A DNA stretch of 64,000 nucleotides. Origin: Zavarzinia aquatilis. Its GTDB lineage: Bacteria; Pseudomonadota; Alphaproteobacteria; Zavarziniales; Zavarziniaceae. Position numbers and translations under genes: made by a program. Positions 1 through 8,211 of this stretch are shown in pieces. How positions within the stretch are numbered: the stretch's first letter is position 1; each line of letters opens with the position of its first letter. The stretch is from contig NZ_QGLE01000015.1 of the NCBI RefSeq assembly GCF_003173035.1, forward strand, positions 20,290 to 84,289, given 5' to 3'. The notes beneath the pieces are model-generated. The model did no database searches. It was given only the letters and a program-made list of their open reading frames with translations, and was not told the origin of the DNA.

Positions 1-64
1 CAGCTACCAATTGTTAAGCATGAGGCCGCTAAGGTGGTTGCATCGGCTGCGCGCGGGGCGCAGA

Positions 65-79
65 TTAACCTTTGTAAAC
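65..79 (+). promoter_or_regulatory. possible CtrA-binding half-site upstream of ctrA
   Basis: A TTAACC half-site at 65-70 is followed after seven bases by AAAC, resembling the TTAA-N7-TTAA box bound by CtrA; another TTAAGC lies at 14-19. CtrA is known to regulate its own promoter in Caulobacter, so autoregulation is plausible, but the second half-site is degenerate and this is inference only. Confidence 0.3.
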
Positions 80-116
80 ATTTCGACCGCGACGCGGGTA
101 CAGGCGGGGGAAGCCG

Positions 117-824
117 ATGCGCGTTCTACTGATCGAGGACGATCCGCAAATCTCCAAGAGCATCGAGCTGATCCTCGGTGCCGAGGGGCTGAACGTCTAC
201 ACGACGGACCTGGGCGAGGAAGGCCTCGACCTCGGCAAGCTCTATGACTACGACATCATTCTTCTCGACCTGAACCTGCCCGACATGAGCGGTTTCGACG
301 TCCTGAAGAAGCTGCGGGCATCGCGGGTGACGACGCCGATCCTGATTCTGACCGGCATCGGCGGGCTGGATTCCAAGGTGAAGGGCCTCGGCTTCGGCGC
401 CGACGACTATGTCACCAAGCCCTTCCACCGGGAGGAGCTGGTCGCCCGCATCCATGCGATCGTGCGCCGCTCCAAGGGTCATTCGCAGTCGCAGATCACC
501 ACCGGGCGCATGACCGTCAACCTCGACGCCAAGACGGTCGAGGTCGACAGCAAGCCGGTGCATCTGACGGGCAAGGAATATTCCATGCTCGAGCTGCTGT
601 CCCTGCGCAAGGGCACGACCCTGACCAAGGAAATGTTCCTGAACCACCTCTACGGCGGCATGGACGAGCCCGAGCTGAAGATCATCGACGTCTTCATCTG
701 CAAGCTGCGCAAGAAACTGGCGCAGGCCACCGGCGGCGAGAATTACATCGAAACCGTCTGGGGCCGCGGCTATGTCCTGCGCGAGAGCGCCCCGGCCGAG
801 GGCGGCAAGTCGGCCACGGCCTGA
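117..824 (+). CDS. ctrA: cell-cycle response regulator CtrA
   Basis: This 235-residue OmpR-type response regulator is the alphaproteobacterial master regulator CtrA. The receiver domain starts [20 protein letters not shown], with acidic residues E7-D8-D9 and the phosphoacceptor D51 in [13 protein letters not shown]. The C-terminal winged helix (about 125-225) contains the characteristic [19 protein letters not shown] recognition region. The C-terminus ends in small residues (SATA), as expected for a ClpXP-degraded CtrA. In the known pathway it is phosphorylated by CckA through ChpT, and a chpT gene lies at 7.1 kb. The start is the ATG preceded by GGGGGAAG. Length and sequence are typical and I am very confident. 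Confidence 0.95.
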   Translation: MRVLLIEDDPQISKSIELILGAEGLNVYTTDLGEEGLDLGKLYDYDIILLDLNLPDMSGFDVLKKLRASRVTTPILILTGIGGLDSKVKGLGFGADDYVTKPFHREELVARIHAIVRRSKGHSQSQITTGRMTVNLDAKTVEVDSKPVHLTGKEYSMLELLSLRKGTTLTKEMFLNHLYGGMDEPELKIIDVFICKLRKKLAQATGGENYIETVWGRGYVLRESAPAEGGKSATA

Positions 825-834
825 CGTCCCGAAG

Positions 835-862
835 GTGCCGCCCGGTCAGAGCCCGGCGGCAC
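835..862. terminator. hairpin between convergent ctrA and hydrolase genes
   Basis: Perfect 8-bp inverted repeat (GTGCCGCC at 835-842, GGCGGCAC at 855-862) lying between the convergent 3' ends and overlapping the end of the hydrolase gene. There is no T-run, so a bidirectional terminator role is only a suggestion. Confidence 0.3.
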
Positions 863-1766
863 GCTTCAGATGGTCGAGGATGAGGGCATTGACCTCATCC
901 GGCTTTTCCTGGTGCAGGAAATGGCCGGTCCCTTCGATGACCTCTAGGCTGATCCCTGCCGGATAATCCTCGGGCCGCACGGCGCGGCGGAAAGCGTCCG
1001 CTGAAAAGCAACCGTCGCGGCTGCCCGCGAGGATCAGGCTGGGCCGCCTGATCCGGCGCGAGGCCCGGCGCACCCCTTCGCGGAAGCGCCCGGTGAAGGG
1101 CGAAGCCAGCGCCCGGTAATAGGCGAGGGCGGCATGTTTCACGCCCGGCGCCGACAGAGTCGCCTTCACGCCGTCGAGCACGCCCGGCGCCGGGGTCCAG
1201 CCCGGCGACCAGCGCCGCCACAGGATGTCGACGAGACGCCAGTCCCGTTTCTCCAGCAGCCAGTCGGAGAAACCGCGGGCCTGGAACAGGCCGATGTACC
1301 AGAAAGGCAGCGCCAGCCAGGGCGCCTGCGCCGCGATGGCGATCAGCCGGCCGGTGGGCGGGATCGCGATGGCGGTCCAGCTGGCCAGATTGTCGCCCCG
1401 GTCGGCGGCGACGACATGGCCGACGACGGCGCCCCAGTCGTGGCCGATCAGATGGACGGGGGCGGGCCCCAGGCTGTCGATCAGCGCGCCGAGATGATCG
1501 GCGAGGGCCGCGATGGTGTAATCGCCATCGGCGGGCTGGGACGACGGTTCATACCCCGGCATCAGCGGGGCGAGCACACGAAAGCCGGCGGCGGCCAGCA
1601 CCGGCGCCAGGGCGTCGAAGGAATGATTGTTGTCGGGAAAACCGTGCAGGCAAAGGGCGATCGGCGCCCCCGCCGGCTCGCCCGGGGGCAGGGTCTCGAA
1701 GGCAGTCATCTGCAGGGCGCCGACGGTCAACGTGACCACCCTCGGCTCCAGTGCGACGAATTCCAT
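846..1766 (-). CDS. alpha/beta hydrolase, epoxide-hydrolase-like
   Basis: A 306-residue alpha/beta-fold hydrolase. The oxyanion-hole motif LHGFPDNN is at about 40-47. The nucleophile elbow is GHDWGA with Asp110 as nucleophile, as in epoxide hydrolases and haloalkane dehalogenases rather than Ser esterases. The catalytic His282 is in GTGHFLHQEKPD, and a YY pair in the cap region could supply the ring-opening tyrosine. The reading frame is open further upstream, but the ATG at 1766 with GGGGAGG upstream gives the usual family length. It is convergent with ctrA and not obviously linked to the chemotaxis genes. The substrate is unknown; the active site favours an epoxide or halide. Confidence 0.75.
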   Translation of the reverse strand: MEFVALEPRVVTLTVGALQMTAFETLPPGEPAGAPIALCLHGFPDNNHSFDALAPVLAAAGFRVLAPLMPGYEPSSQPADGDYTIAALADHLGALIDSLGPAPVHLIGHDWGAVVGHVVAADRGDNLASWTAIAIPPTGRLIAIAAQAPWLALPFWYIGLFQARGFSDWLLEKRDWRLVDILWRRWSPGWTPAPGVLDGVKATLSAPGVKHAALAYYRALASPFTGRFREGVRRASRRIRRPSLILAGSRDGCFSADAFRRAVRPEDYPAGISLEVIEGTGHFLHQEKPDEVNALILDHLKRAAGL

Positions 1767-1854
1767 AACGCGGCCTCCCCTCCTGTCTTTGGGCGGGGAG
1801 TTTGTCGCGACCGGTGCCGGGCCGCAACCCCGGCAAACGGGTGGGGCGGCTTCC

Positions 1855-2673
1855 CTAACGGCTGACCGGCGCGACCTCGTAGAGCCCGCGGCGGTCCTTG
1901 ACCGGGCGGAAGCGATTGGACAGGCCGAGCACGGTTTCCGCGGCACCGAGGAACAGCATTCCGTCATCGGGCATGGCGTCGGCCAGGCGGTCGAGCACAT
2001 TCGCCTTGGTCGGCTGATCGAAATAGATCAGCACGTTGCGGCAATAAATGACATCGCAGCGGCCGAGGCTGCCGAAACCGTCAAGCAGGTTATATTCGCG
2101 GAACTGCACCATCGAGCGGATCTCGGGCGCGATACGCCACTGGTCGCCTTCCTTCTTGAAATATTTGACCAGAAGCTGGATCGGCAGCCCGCGCTGGACC
2201 TCGAACTGGGTATAAAGACCGGCGCGGGCCCGCAGCAGCACTTCGGACGAGATATCGGTGCCCATGATCTCGATGCGCCAGCCGGCGAGCTGCGCCTTCT
2301 GTTCAGAGAGCAGCATGGCCAGCGAATAGGGCTCCTGCCCGGTCGACGCCGCCGCCGACCAGATGCGGATACGCTTGCTGTCCGCCCGGCTCTGCAGCAG
2401 ACGCGGCAGAACATAGGCCTTGAAGGTGTCGAAGGGCGTGTTGTCACGAAAGAAGAAAGACTCGTTGGTGGTCATCGCCTCGACCACCTCGCGGATCAGC
2501 AGTTCGTCCTTGCGCCGCAGGGCGCCGACAAGGCCGTCGAGCGTGGAAAGTCCGCGCTTGCGGGCAATGGGCAGCAGACGCGATTCGACGAGATAGCCCT
2601 TGTCGCCGGTCAGAATCAGGCCCGAACGGGCCTTCAGCATGTCGGCCAGATACTGGAAATCGAGCGGATTCAT
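1855..2673 (-). CDS. cheR: chemotaxis protein methyltransferase CheR
   Basis: CheR (272 residues) methylates glutamates of chemoreceptors using S-adenosylmethionine. An N-terminal helical domain (about 1-80) is followed by the SAM-binding fold, with WSAAASTGQEPYSLAML and the typical VIYCRNVLIYFD signature near the C-terminal third. The ATG start overlaps the cheB stop codon (TGATG), implying translational coupling, and fixes the start despite an open frame upstream. It is the last gene of the operon cheA-cheY-cheB-cheR on the minus strand. Confidence 0.92.
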   Translation of the reverse strand: MNPLDFQYLADMLKARSGLILTGDKGYLVESRLLPIARKRGLSTLDGLVGALRRKDELLIREVVEAMTTNESFFFRDNTPFDTFKAYVLPRLLQSRADSKRIRIWSAAASTGQEPYSLAMLLSEQKAQLAGWRIEIMGTDISSEVLLRARAGLYTQFEVQRGLPIQLLVKYFKKEGDQWRIAPEIRSMVQFREYNLLDGFGSLGRCDVIYCRNVLIYFDQPTKANVLDRLADAMPDDGMLFLGAAETVLGLSNRFRPVKDRRGLYEVAPVSR

Positions 2674-3854
2674 CAACGCACCCCCGCCAGGGCCGGGCCC
2701 CGCAGCAAACGCTCGACCGTGGCGCCAATCTCCCCCAGCGGCAGCACGGCACTGCACAGGCCGGCGCCGGCGACGGCCCCCGGCATTCCCCAGACGACAC
2801 TGCTCGCCTCGTCCTGGGCGATGATCGTGCCGCCGGCCTCGACCACGGCGCGGCTGCCATTGAGGCCGTCCTGCCCCATGCCGGTCAGGATCACGACGAG
2901 GCTGGCGGCGCCATAGGCGGCGGCGACCGAGCGCAGCATGGGATCGACCGACGGGCGGCAGAAATTCTCGGGCGGCTCGGTATTGAGACGCAGGACGCGG
3001 TTCATCCCCTGGCGCTCCACCACCATGTGGAAACCGCCGGGCGCGACATAGATGCGGCGGCCCTGCACCATTTCGCCGTCACGGCCTTCGGCCGCCGGCA
3101 CGCCGGTCGCCTTGGTCAGATGTTCGGCCATGATCGCGGTAAAGGTCGCCGGCATGTGCTGGGTGATCAGGATCGGCACATCGAGACGGGAGGCCAGCGG
3201 CCCAAGCAGGGTCGCCAGCGCCTGCGGCCCGCCGGTCGACGAACCGATGGCGAGAAGCTGCGGCCGGATGGGGCCGGCCGGCCGGGTCACGATCGGGGCG
3301 GAAGGCGACAGCCGCGAGACACGGGGCTCCGTCGCCACGACAGTGGCTGCGGCCGGGGCCGAAACCGGAGCCGTTTCCGGACGCGAGCGTCCACGATGAC
3401 GCCGGACCGCGGCGCCGAGCGCCCGGACCTTGTCCACCAGGTCGCGGCGGAAGGCCTCGACGGCATTGGTCTCCCGCGTCGAACTGGGCTTGGCCAGATA
3501 GTCGGCGGCGCCGAGGCTCAGGGCCTTCAGGCTGATTTCGGCACCCGCCCGGGTCAGGGTCGACGACATCAGCACCTTGGCATTGCAGGCCAGGCGCAGG
3601 ATCTCGGGCAGCGCGGTCAATCCGTCCATTTCCGGCATCTCGACATCGAGGACGATCACTTCCGGGGCGACGCGGGCAAGCTGCCGGATCGCCATGGCAC
3701 CGTTCGGCGCGGTCGCCACCACCTCGATGTCCGGCTCGGCGGTGAGCCAGCGCGCCACCATGCCCCGGATGACCGCCGAATCGTCGACGATCATGGCGCG
3801 TAACGGGGCCGCGTCGCCCGGTCTTCCCTCCGGTATCGTCCCACCTGCCGTCAT
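2673..3854 (-). CDS. cheB: chemotaxis response regulator / protein-glutamate methylesterase CheB
   Basis: CheB (about 393 residues) removes methyl groups from or deamidates chemoreceptors when phosphorylated. It has an N-terminal receiver domain with VDDSAVIR and the phosphoacceptor Asp in VIVLDVEMPEMDG, a variable Ala/Pro-rich linker, and a C-terminal methylesterase domain with the catalytic Ser in GSSTGGPQA, His in ITQHMPATF and Asp in TGMGQDGLNG. I place the start at the ATG one base after the cheY stop; an in-frame ATG four codons earlier (3866) would overlap cheY. The stop overlaps the cheR start. Confidence 0.93.
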   Translation of the reverse strand: MTAGGTIPEGRPGDAAPLRAMIVDDSAVIRGMVARWLTAEPDIEVVATAPNGAMAIRQLARVAPEVIVLDVEMPEMDGLTALPEILRLACNAKVLMSSTLTRAGAEISLKALSLGAADYLAKPSSTRETNAVEAFRRDLVDKVRALGAAVRRHRGRSRPETAPVSAPAAATVVATEPRVSRLSPSAPIVTRPAGPIRPQLLAIGSSTGGPQALATLLGPLASRLDVPILITQHMPATFTAIMAEHLTKATGVPAAEGRDGEMVQGRRIYVAPGGFHMVVERQGMNRVLRLNTEPPENFCRPSVDPMLRSVAAAYGAASLVVILTGMGQDGLNGSRAVVEAGGTIIAQDEASSVVWGMPGAVAGAGLCSAVLPLGEIGATVERLLRGPALAGVR

Positions 3855-3855
3855 G

Positions 3856-4221
3856 TCAGAGCGCACCGACGGAGGCGAGCTTGGCTTCGAGGATTTCCCG
3901 GTCGAAGGGCTTCATGATGTATTCGCTGGCACCGGCCTCGAGCGCGGCCTGGATATGCTCGATATCGTTTTCCGTGGTGCAGAAGACGACGATGGGCGCG
4001 TCCCCCCCCGGCAGGCCGCGCAGGGCGCGCAGGAATTCCAGCCCGTTCATGACCGGCATGTTCCAGTCGAGCAGGATGAAATAGGGCAGTCCCTGCCCGC
4101 AGCGTTCCAGCGCCTGCTGGCCGTCGCCGGCTTCATCGACCTCGAAGCCGATTTCCTCGAGCATACGGCGCGCAACCTTGCGGATTACGCGGGAATCATC
4201 GACGACGAGGCAGGTCTTCAT
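3856..4221 (-). CDS. cheY: chemotaxis response regulator CheY
   Basis: A single-domain receiver of 121 residues: acidic pocket D8-D9, phosphoacceptor D52 in ILLDWNMPVMNG, Thr in VFCTTEN and Lys in YIMKPFDRE. With no output domain it should act through protein contacts, classically at the flagellar switch; the target here cannot be read from the sequence. It sits between cheA and cheB in a tightly spaced minus-strand operon. Confidence 0.9.
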   Translation of the reverse strand: MKTCLVVDDSRVIRKVARRMLEEIGFEVDEAGDGQQALERCGQGLPYFILLDWNMPVMNGLEFLRALRGLPGGDAPIVVFCTTENDIEHIQAALEAGASEYIMKPFDREILEAKLASVGAL

Positions 4222-4252
4222 GACCGGTATCCCGTAAAAGCAAAGACATCAT

Positions 4253-6958
4253 TCAGGCCGCCCGCCGGCTTTCCAGCGTCAGGCGCAGCGATTCGAGCAG
4301 ACCCGCCTTGTCGCCCTTGGCGACGTAATCGGCGAAGCCGACGGCGCGGCCGCGTTCGAAATCAGCAGGCGAGGTGCGCGACGACAGGGCGATGATCGGC
4401 GTGGAGCGCCAGCGCCCCTCGCGCCGGACCTGCTCCGCGAACTCGAAACCGTCCATGCCGGGCATTTCGATATCCGACAGGATCAGGTCGAAATCCGTGC
4501 CCTGCTCGCGCAGGCGCAAGGCGGTAACCGCATCCTCGGCCGTGGTCACGCGATAGCCCGCGACCGAGAGCACCGGCAGGATCATGTTGCGGAAGAACGG
4601 ACTGTCGTCGACGAGAAGGACCGACCAGTTGCGGCTGGTCGTCACCACTTCGGCGGCCGAGCGGCGGAACCAGTCGTCATAGGCCTGGGTCAGATAGTGG
4701 GCGACATCGACGACGCCGGTCGCCTGGCCGGCGACGACGGCGGTACCGATCAGCCCCGGGCGTTCCGCCTTCAGCTCGACGTCGAGCCGGTCCTCGACGA
4801 TGTCGATGATTTCGTCGACGGCAAGGCCCATGGCCCGTTCGCCATCGGCGAAGACGATGACCGGCTGCCCGCCCGACGTCTTCAGCCGGTGTTCGGCGTC
4901 GGCGCACACGATCGGCATCAGGCGGCCGCGATATTGCACCACCGGCCGGCCATTCGAGCGTTCGATCCGGTCGACCTCGATTTCCTCGAGCCGGGCGACC
5001 AGCGACAGCGGCACCGCCTTCAGCTCGTGCCCGCCGGCCCGGAAGATCAGCAGCGACGAGGCATCGCCCTGCTGGGCCGTGACCGCCTGATCGGTCTGGC
5101 CGTCGTGATTCTCGCGCAGGGCCTCGCCCGTCTGCAGGGCAAGACCGTTGGGGTCGAGGATCATGATCACACTGCCGTCGCCAAGGATGGTGTTGCCCGA
5201 GAACAGGGCATTGTCGCGCAGGATGGTCGCGACCGGCTTCACCACGATTTCTTCGGTATCGAACACCCGGTCGACGACGATGCCGAAGGTCTGGTTGCCG
5301 ACCTGGGCGACGATGATGAAGGCTTCCTCGGGCCGCTTCGTCTCCGGCGGCACCAGCTTCAGCGTCTCGGCGAGGAAGATCAGCGGCAGCAGGCGATTGC
5401 GCAGGCGGACGACCGGCGTGCGGTTGATCTCCTCGATCCGGTGTTCGCTGTCGGGCGTCGCCCGCACCAGCTCGACCACGCCGATCTGCGGCACGGCGAA
5501 ACGCTCGCCCGCGCATTCGACGATCAGGGCCGAGACAATGGCGAGGGTGAGCGGGATCTTGATCTGGAAGGTGGTGCCCTGGCCCGGATTGGTCTTCAGG
5601 TCGATGGTGCCGCCGATCTTCTCGATATTGGTGCGGACGACATCCATGCCGACGCCGCGGCCCGACACGCTGGTGACCTTTTCGGCGGTCGACAGGCCCG
5701 GGTGAAAGATGAAGCGGGCGACCTGGGCATCCGACATCGCCTCGAGATCGGCCTCGCTGGCAAGACCGTTCGACGCCACCTTCTGCCGGATCCGCGTGAG
5801 GTTGAGGCCCCGGCCGTCGTCGGCGATCTGGATGATGATGTGACCGCCCTCGTGATAGGCGTTCAGGGTGATGCGGCCGGTCTCGGATTTGCCCGCCGCG
5901 CGGCGCTCCGCCGGGGTCTCGAGGCCGTGGTCGGCCGAATTGCGCACCATATGGGTGAGCGGATCCTTGATCAGCTCCAGCACCTGGCGGTCGAGTTCGG
6001 TCTCGGCGCCGACCATCTGCAGGTCGATCTTCTTCTTCAGTTCGTGCGACAGGTCGCGAACGATGCGCGGCAGCTTCGACCAGGCATTGCCGATCGGCTG
6101 CATCCGCGTCTTCATCACGCCTTCCTGCAGCTCGGAGGTGCAGAGCGACAGGCGCTGAAGCGGGCCGGAAAACTCGGTATCGCCCATGCGGCGGACCATC
6201 TGCAGCAACTGGTTGCGGGTCAGCACCAGCTCCGAGACCATGGTCATCAGGTTCTCGAGCAGATCGACGGAAACACGCAGGGTCTGGTTGCCCAGCGGGG
6301 CCTCGCCACGGCCGTCGGCCGCCTCGGCGTGTTCAGACCGCTGGACCGGGGGCGCGGGGGGCGGATCGCGTTGCACGACGGCCGTCTCGGCCGCCTCCGC
6401 TTCCGAAAGCAGCGGCATCGCGCCAGCGGCGATCGCCTCGGGCCCTGGCGCCATCTGGAAGGCCGCCTCGAGTTCGTCCAGCGAGACTTCGCCCGGCTTC
6501 AGCACACGCGGGGGCATGATCGGGGCGACCGGCTCCGGCACCGGCGCGATGACCGGGGCAGCGGCCGGCGGCGGGGCATGGCGCCCCTCGGCCAGATCGT
6601 CGAGCCTGGCGATGATGGCGGCATCGGTACCCGGCGGCTCCTGCTCGGTTTCGCCGAGAACCTTCAGAATGGCCTTGATGGCGTCGATCGCCTCGAGAAT
6701 CAGGCTGACCGCGTCCTCGGTCACTTCCATCTCGCCGGCCCGGAACTTGCCGAGCACGTTTTCGCCGGCATGGGCGACCGCTTCCAGCCGGGGCAGGCCG
6801 AGGAAACCACAGGTTCCCTTGATGGTATGGACGAGCCTGAAGATGTTGGACAGGACTTCGCGGTTGTTGGGATCCTGTTCGAGCTTGACGATCTCGACGT
6901 CGACGACATCGAGATTTTCCGCCGTCTCGGTAAGGAATTCTTGGAGCAAGTCGTCCAC
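4253..6958 (-). CDS. cheA: hybrid chemotaxis kinase CheA with CheW-like and receiver domains
   Basis: A roughly 900-residue hybrid CheA. The order is an Hpt domain with phospho-His at about residue 44 (FRLVHTIKGTCGFLG), a Pro/Ala-rich linker (about 130-215), a dimerisation segment, a HATPase domain (N-box VRNSADHGLE, DDGRGLN, GRGVGMDVV), a CheW domain, a second CheW-like segment (about 640-770) and a C-terminal receiver (VLLVDDSPFFRN, Asp in LILSDIEMPGMDG). The cluster has no separate cheW, which fits the fused CheW-like domains. I prefer the second of two GTG codons (6958) because it gives the common MDDLLQEFLTETAE start with GGGGG six bases upstream; a GTG at 6964 is also possible. The C-terminal receiver could be a phosphate sink. 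Confidence 0.9.
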   Translation of the reverse strand: MDDLLQEFLTETAENLDVVDVEIVKLEQDPNNREVLSNIFRLVHTIKGTCGFLGLPRLEAVAHAGENVLGKFRAGEMEVTEDAVSLILEAIDAIKAILKVLGETEQEPPGTDAAIIARLDDLAEGRHAPPPAAAPVIAPVPEPVAPIMPPRVLKPGEVSLDELEAAFQMAPGPEAIAAGAMPLLSEAEAAETAVVQRDPPPAPPVQRSEHAEAADGRGEAPLGNQTLRVSVDLLENLMTMVSELVLTRNQLLQMVRRMGDTEFSGPLQRLSLCTSELQEGVMKTRMQPIGNAWSKLPRIVRDLSHELKKKIDLQMVGAETELDRQVLELIKDPLTHMVRNSADHGLETPAERRAAGKSETGRITLNAYHEGGHIIIQIADDGRGLNLTRIRQKVASNGLASEADLEAMSDAQVARFIFHPGLSTAEKVTSVSGRGVGMDVVRTNIEKIGGTIDLKTNPGQGTTFQIKIPLTLAIVSALIVECAGERFAVPQIGVVELVRATPDSEHRIEEINRTPVVRLRNRLLPLIFLAETLKLVPPETKRPEEAFIIVAQVGNQTFGIVVDRVFDTEEIVVKPVATILRDNALFSGNTILGDGSVIMILDPNGLALQTGEALRENHDGQTDQAVTAQQGDASSLLIFRAGGHELKAVPLSLVARLEEIEVDRIERSNGRPVVQYRGRLMPIVCADAEHRLKTSGGQPVIVFADGERAMGLAVDEIIDIVEDRLDVELKAERPGLIGTAVVAGQATGVVDVAHYLTQAYDDWFRRSAAEVVTTSRNWSVLLVDDSPFFRNMILPVLSVAGYRVTTAEDAVTALRLREQGTDFDLILSDIEMPGMDGFEFAEQVRREGRWRSTPIIALSSRTSPADFERGRAVGFADYVAKGDKAGLLESLRLTLESRRAA

Positions 6959-7064
6959 GGGCACCCCCGACGTCAGGCGCCGGCAGACGTGCGGCTGCCC
7001 CTGCGCTCGATCAATGCGTATCTGGGGCTAATGCTGGGGCCGTGGTTGTAAATATTCGATGAAC

Positions 7065-7084
7065 GCGGGCGGCATTTCGCCCGC
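7065..7084 (-). terminator. hairpin at the 3' end of chpT
   Basis: A 7-bp GC-rich inverted repeat (GCGGGCG at 7065-7071, CGCCCGC at 7078-7084) immediately follows the chpT stop codon, separating it from cheA. No T-run follows, so it could be a weak terminator or an mRNA 3'-end stabiliser. Confidence 0.35.
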
Positions 7085-7702
7085 CTAGGCCAGCCGCAGC
7101 TCGACCGTGCCCTCGCGCGCGGCGCAGGTCAGACTGCCGCCGTCCTGCGCCGCGAGACCGAGCGCATAGACGACCGGGGCGGTGCGGGGTTCGATGCCGG
7201 CGTCGTCGCCACCGAAGACCGCGGCATGGGCGGCCGGCAGGACACAGCGGTCACCCGCGGACGTCACGACGACATTCCGCCCCGGACCGAATGAAAGATT
7301 GAGGCGACCACCACGGGGCAGACAATCCGCGCCGATCAGGGCCATGAGAAGGCCGATTCGGGCTTTCGCGCGGTCGAGCCCTTCGCGCGCGCCGTCAATC
7401 GTCGCGGCGATGCGCCGCCCCTGCATGACCGGCAGCAGGACTTCGGCGATTTCGTCATGGCTCACGATGGAGCCGTCGGCGGCGGCGCCAAAGGCCAGGC
7501 GGAACAGGCGCAACCGGGCCGAAAGTTCATTCGCGCTTTCGCCGACGAGGGCGATCGACTGGTCCCGCAGCTCTTCCTCGTCCGGGCCACCGTCGACATC
7601 GGTCAGGAGTTCGACACCATTGACCACCGCGCCCACGGGGCCGACCAGATCGTGGCAGAGACGCGAACAGAGAAGGCCGGCGAGAAGCAGAGGATCGGTC
7701 AT
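7085..7702 (-). CDS. chpT: histidine phosphotransferase ChpT
   Basis: A 205-residue protein of the ChpT family, a pseudo-histidine-kinase dimer that relays phosphate from CckA to CtrA and CpdR. The N-terminal helix carries the phospho-His signature LLCSRLCHDLVGPVGAVVNG, followed by the second helix (ALVGESANELSARLRLFRLAFG) and a degenerate, ATPase-like C-terminal domain without usable N and G boxes, as in the family. The frame stays open upstream, but MTDPLLLAGLL at 7702 is the family-typical start. Proximity to ctrA (7 kb) and to the che operon supports the assignment. Confidence 0.85.
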   Translation of the reverse strand: MTDPLLLAGLLCSRLCHDLVGPVGAVVNGVELLTDVDGGPDEEELRDQSIALVGESANELSARLRLFRLAFGAAADGSIVSHDEIAEVLLPVMQGRRIAATIDGAREGLDRAKARIGLLMALIGADCLPRGGRLNLSFGPGRNVVVTSAGDRCVLPAAHAAVFGGDDAGIEPRTAPVVYALGLAAQDGGSLTCAAREGTVELRLA

Positions 7703-7851
7703 GGAAAGCCACGAAATGCGGAAAGGGTTGGTCCGGGCATTGCCGCGACGGCGGCAAGGAGGGACAGTGACGCGACCGCACCTTAAACCAGCCCTCGCCC
7801 CCGCGCTACAGCGAGGCCATGGGCCCTTTCGCCGGAGCCCCGGAGACCGCC

Positions 7852-8046
7852 ATGCACCGCCACACCGCGACAACATTGCTCACCCCCGGCGACCGGGTGC
7901 GCCACCCGGGCGAGCCGGACTGGGGCATCGGTCAGGTGCAGAGCGTGGTCGGCGCCCGCGTGACGGTGAATTTCGAACACGCGGGCAAGCGGCTGATCAA
8001 TATCGCCGTGATCGACCTCGAGACGGTCGCCGACCATGGTCATTGA
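7852..8046 (+). CDS. DUF3553 domain protein
   Basis: A small (64-residue) alphaproteobacterial DUF3553 protein. The conserved core is GDRVRHPGEPDWGIGQVQSV followed by VTVNFEHAGKRLI, which resembles an SH3-like beta-barrel of the CarD/UvrD C-terminal type. The function is unknown. I chose the ATG with GGAGA five bases upstream; an ATG at 7819 would add 11 residues but has poorly spaced GAGG. It is divergent from chpT. Confidence 0.75.
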   Translation: MHRHTATTLLTPGDRVRHPGEPDWGIGQVQSVVGARVTVNFEHAGKRLINIAVIDLETVADHGH

Positions 8047-8211
8047 GCGCGGCGGCGGCCTCGGTCGCCGCTGCCCGGAAACACTGTGTTCACCCCGACG
8101 CGGGCCGGGCGGCGCGGCTTGCGCCCAAGGGCCGACATCCCCATAAAGAAAACCAAGTCATCGCAACCGGGGCTCGAACCACGACATGCAGATGATAGGG
8201 GGAGCGCTGAA

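Noticed and set aside
8161..8200. GGTTCGAGCC-like tRNA T-arm on the minus strand
   Set aside because: The T-stem does not pair and no D-arm, anticodon arm or acceptor stem fits; chance similarity.
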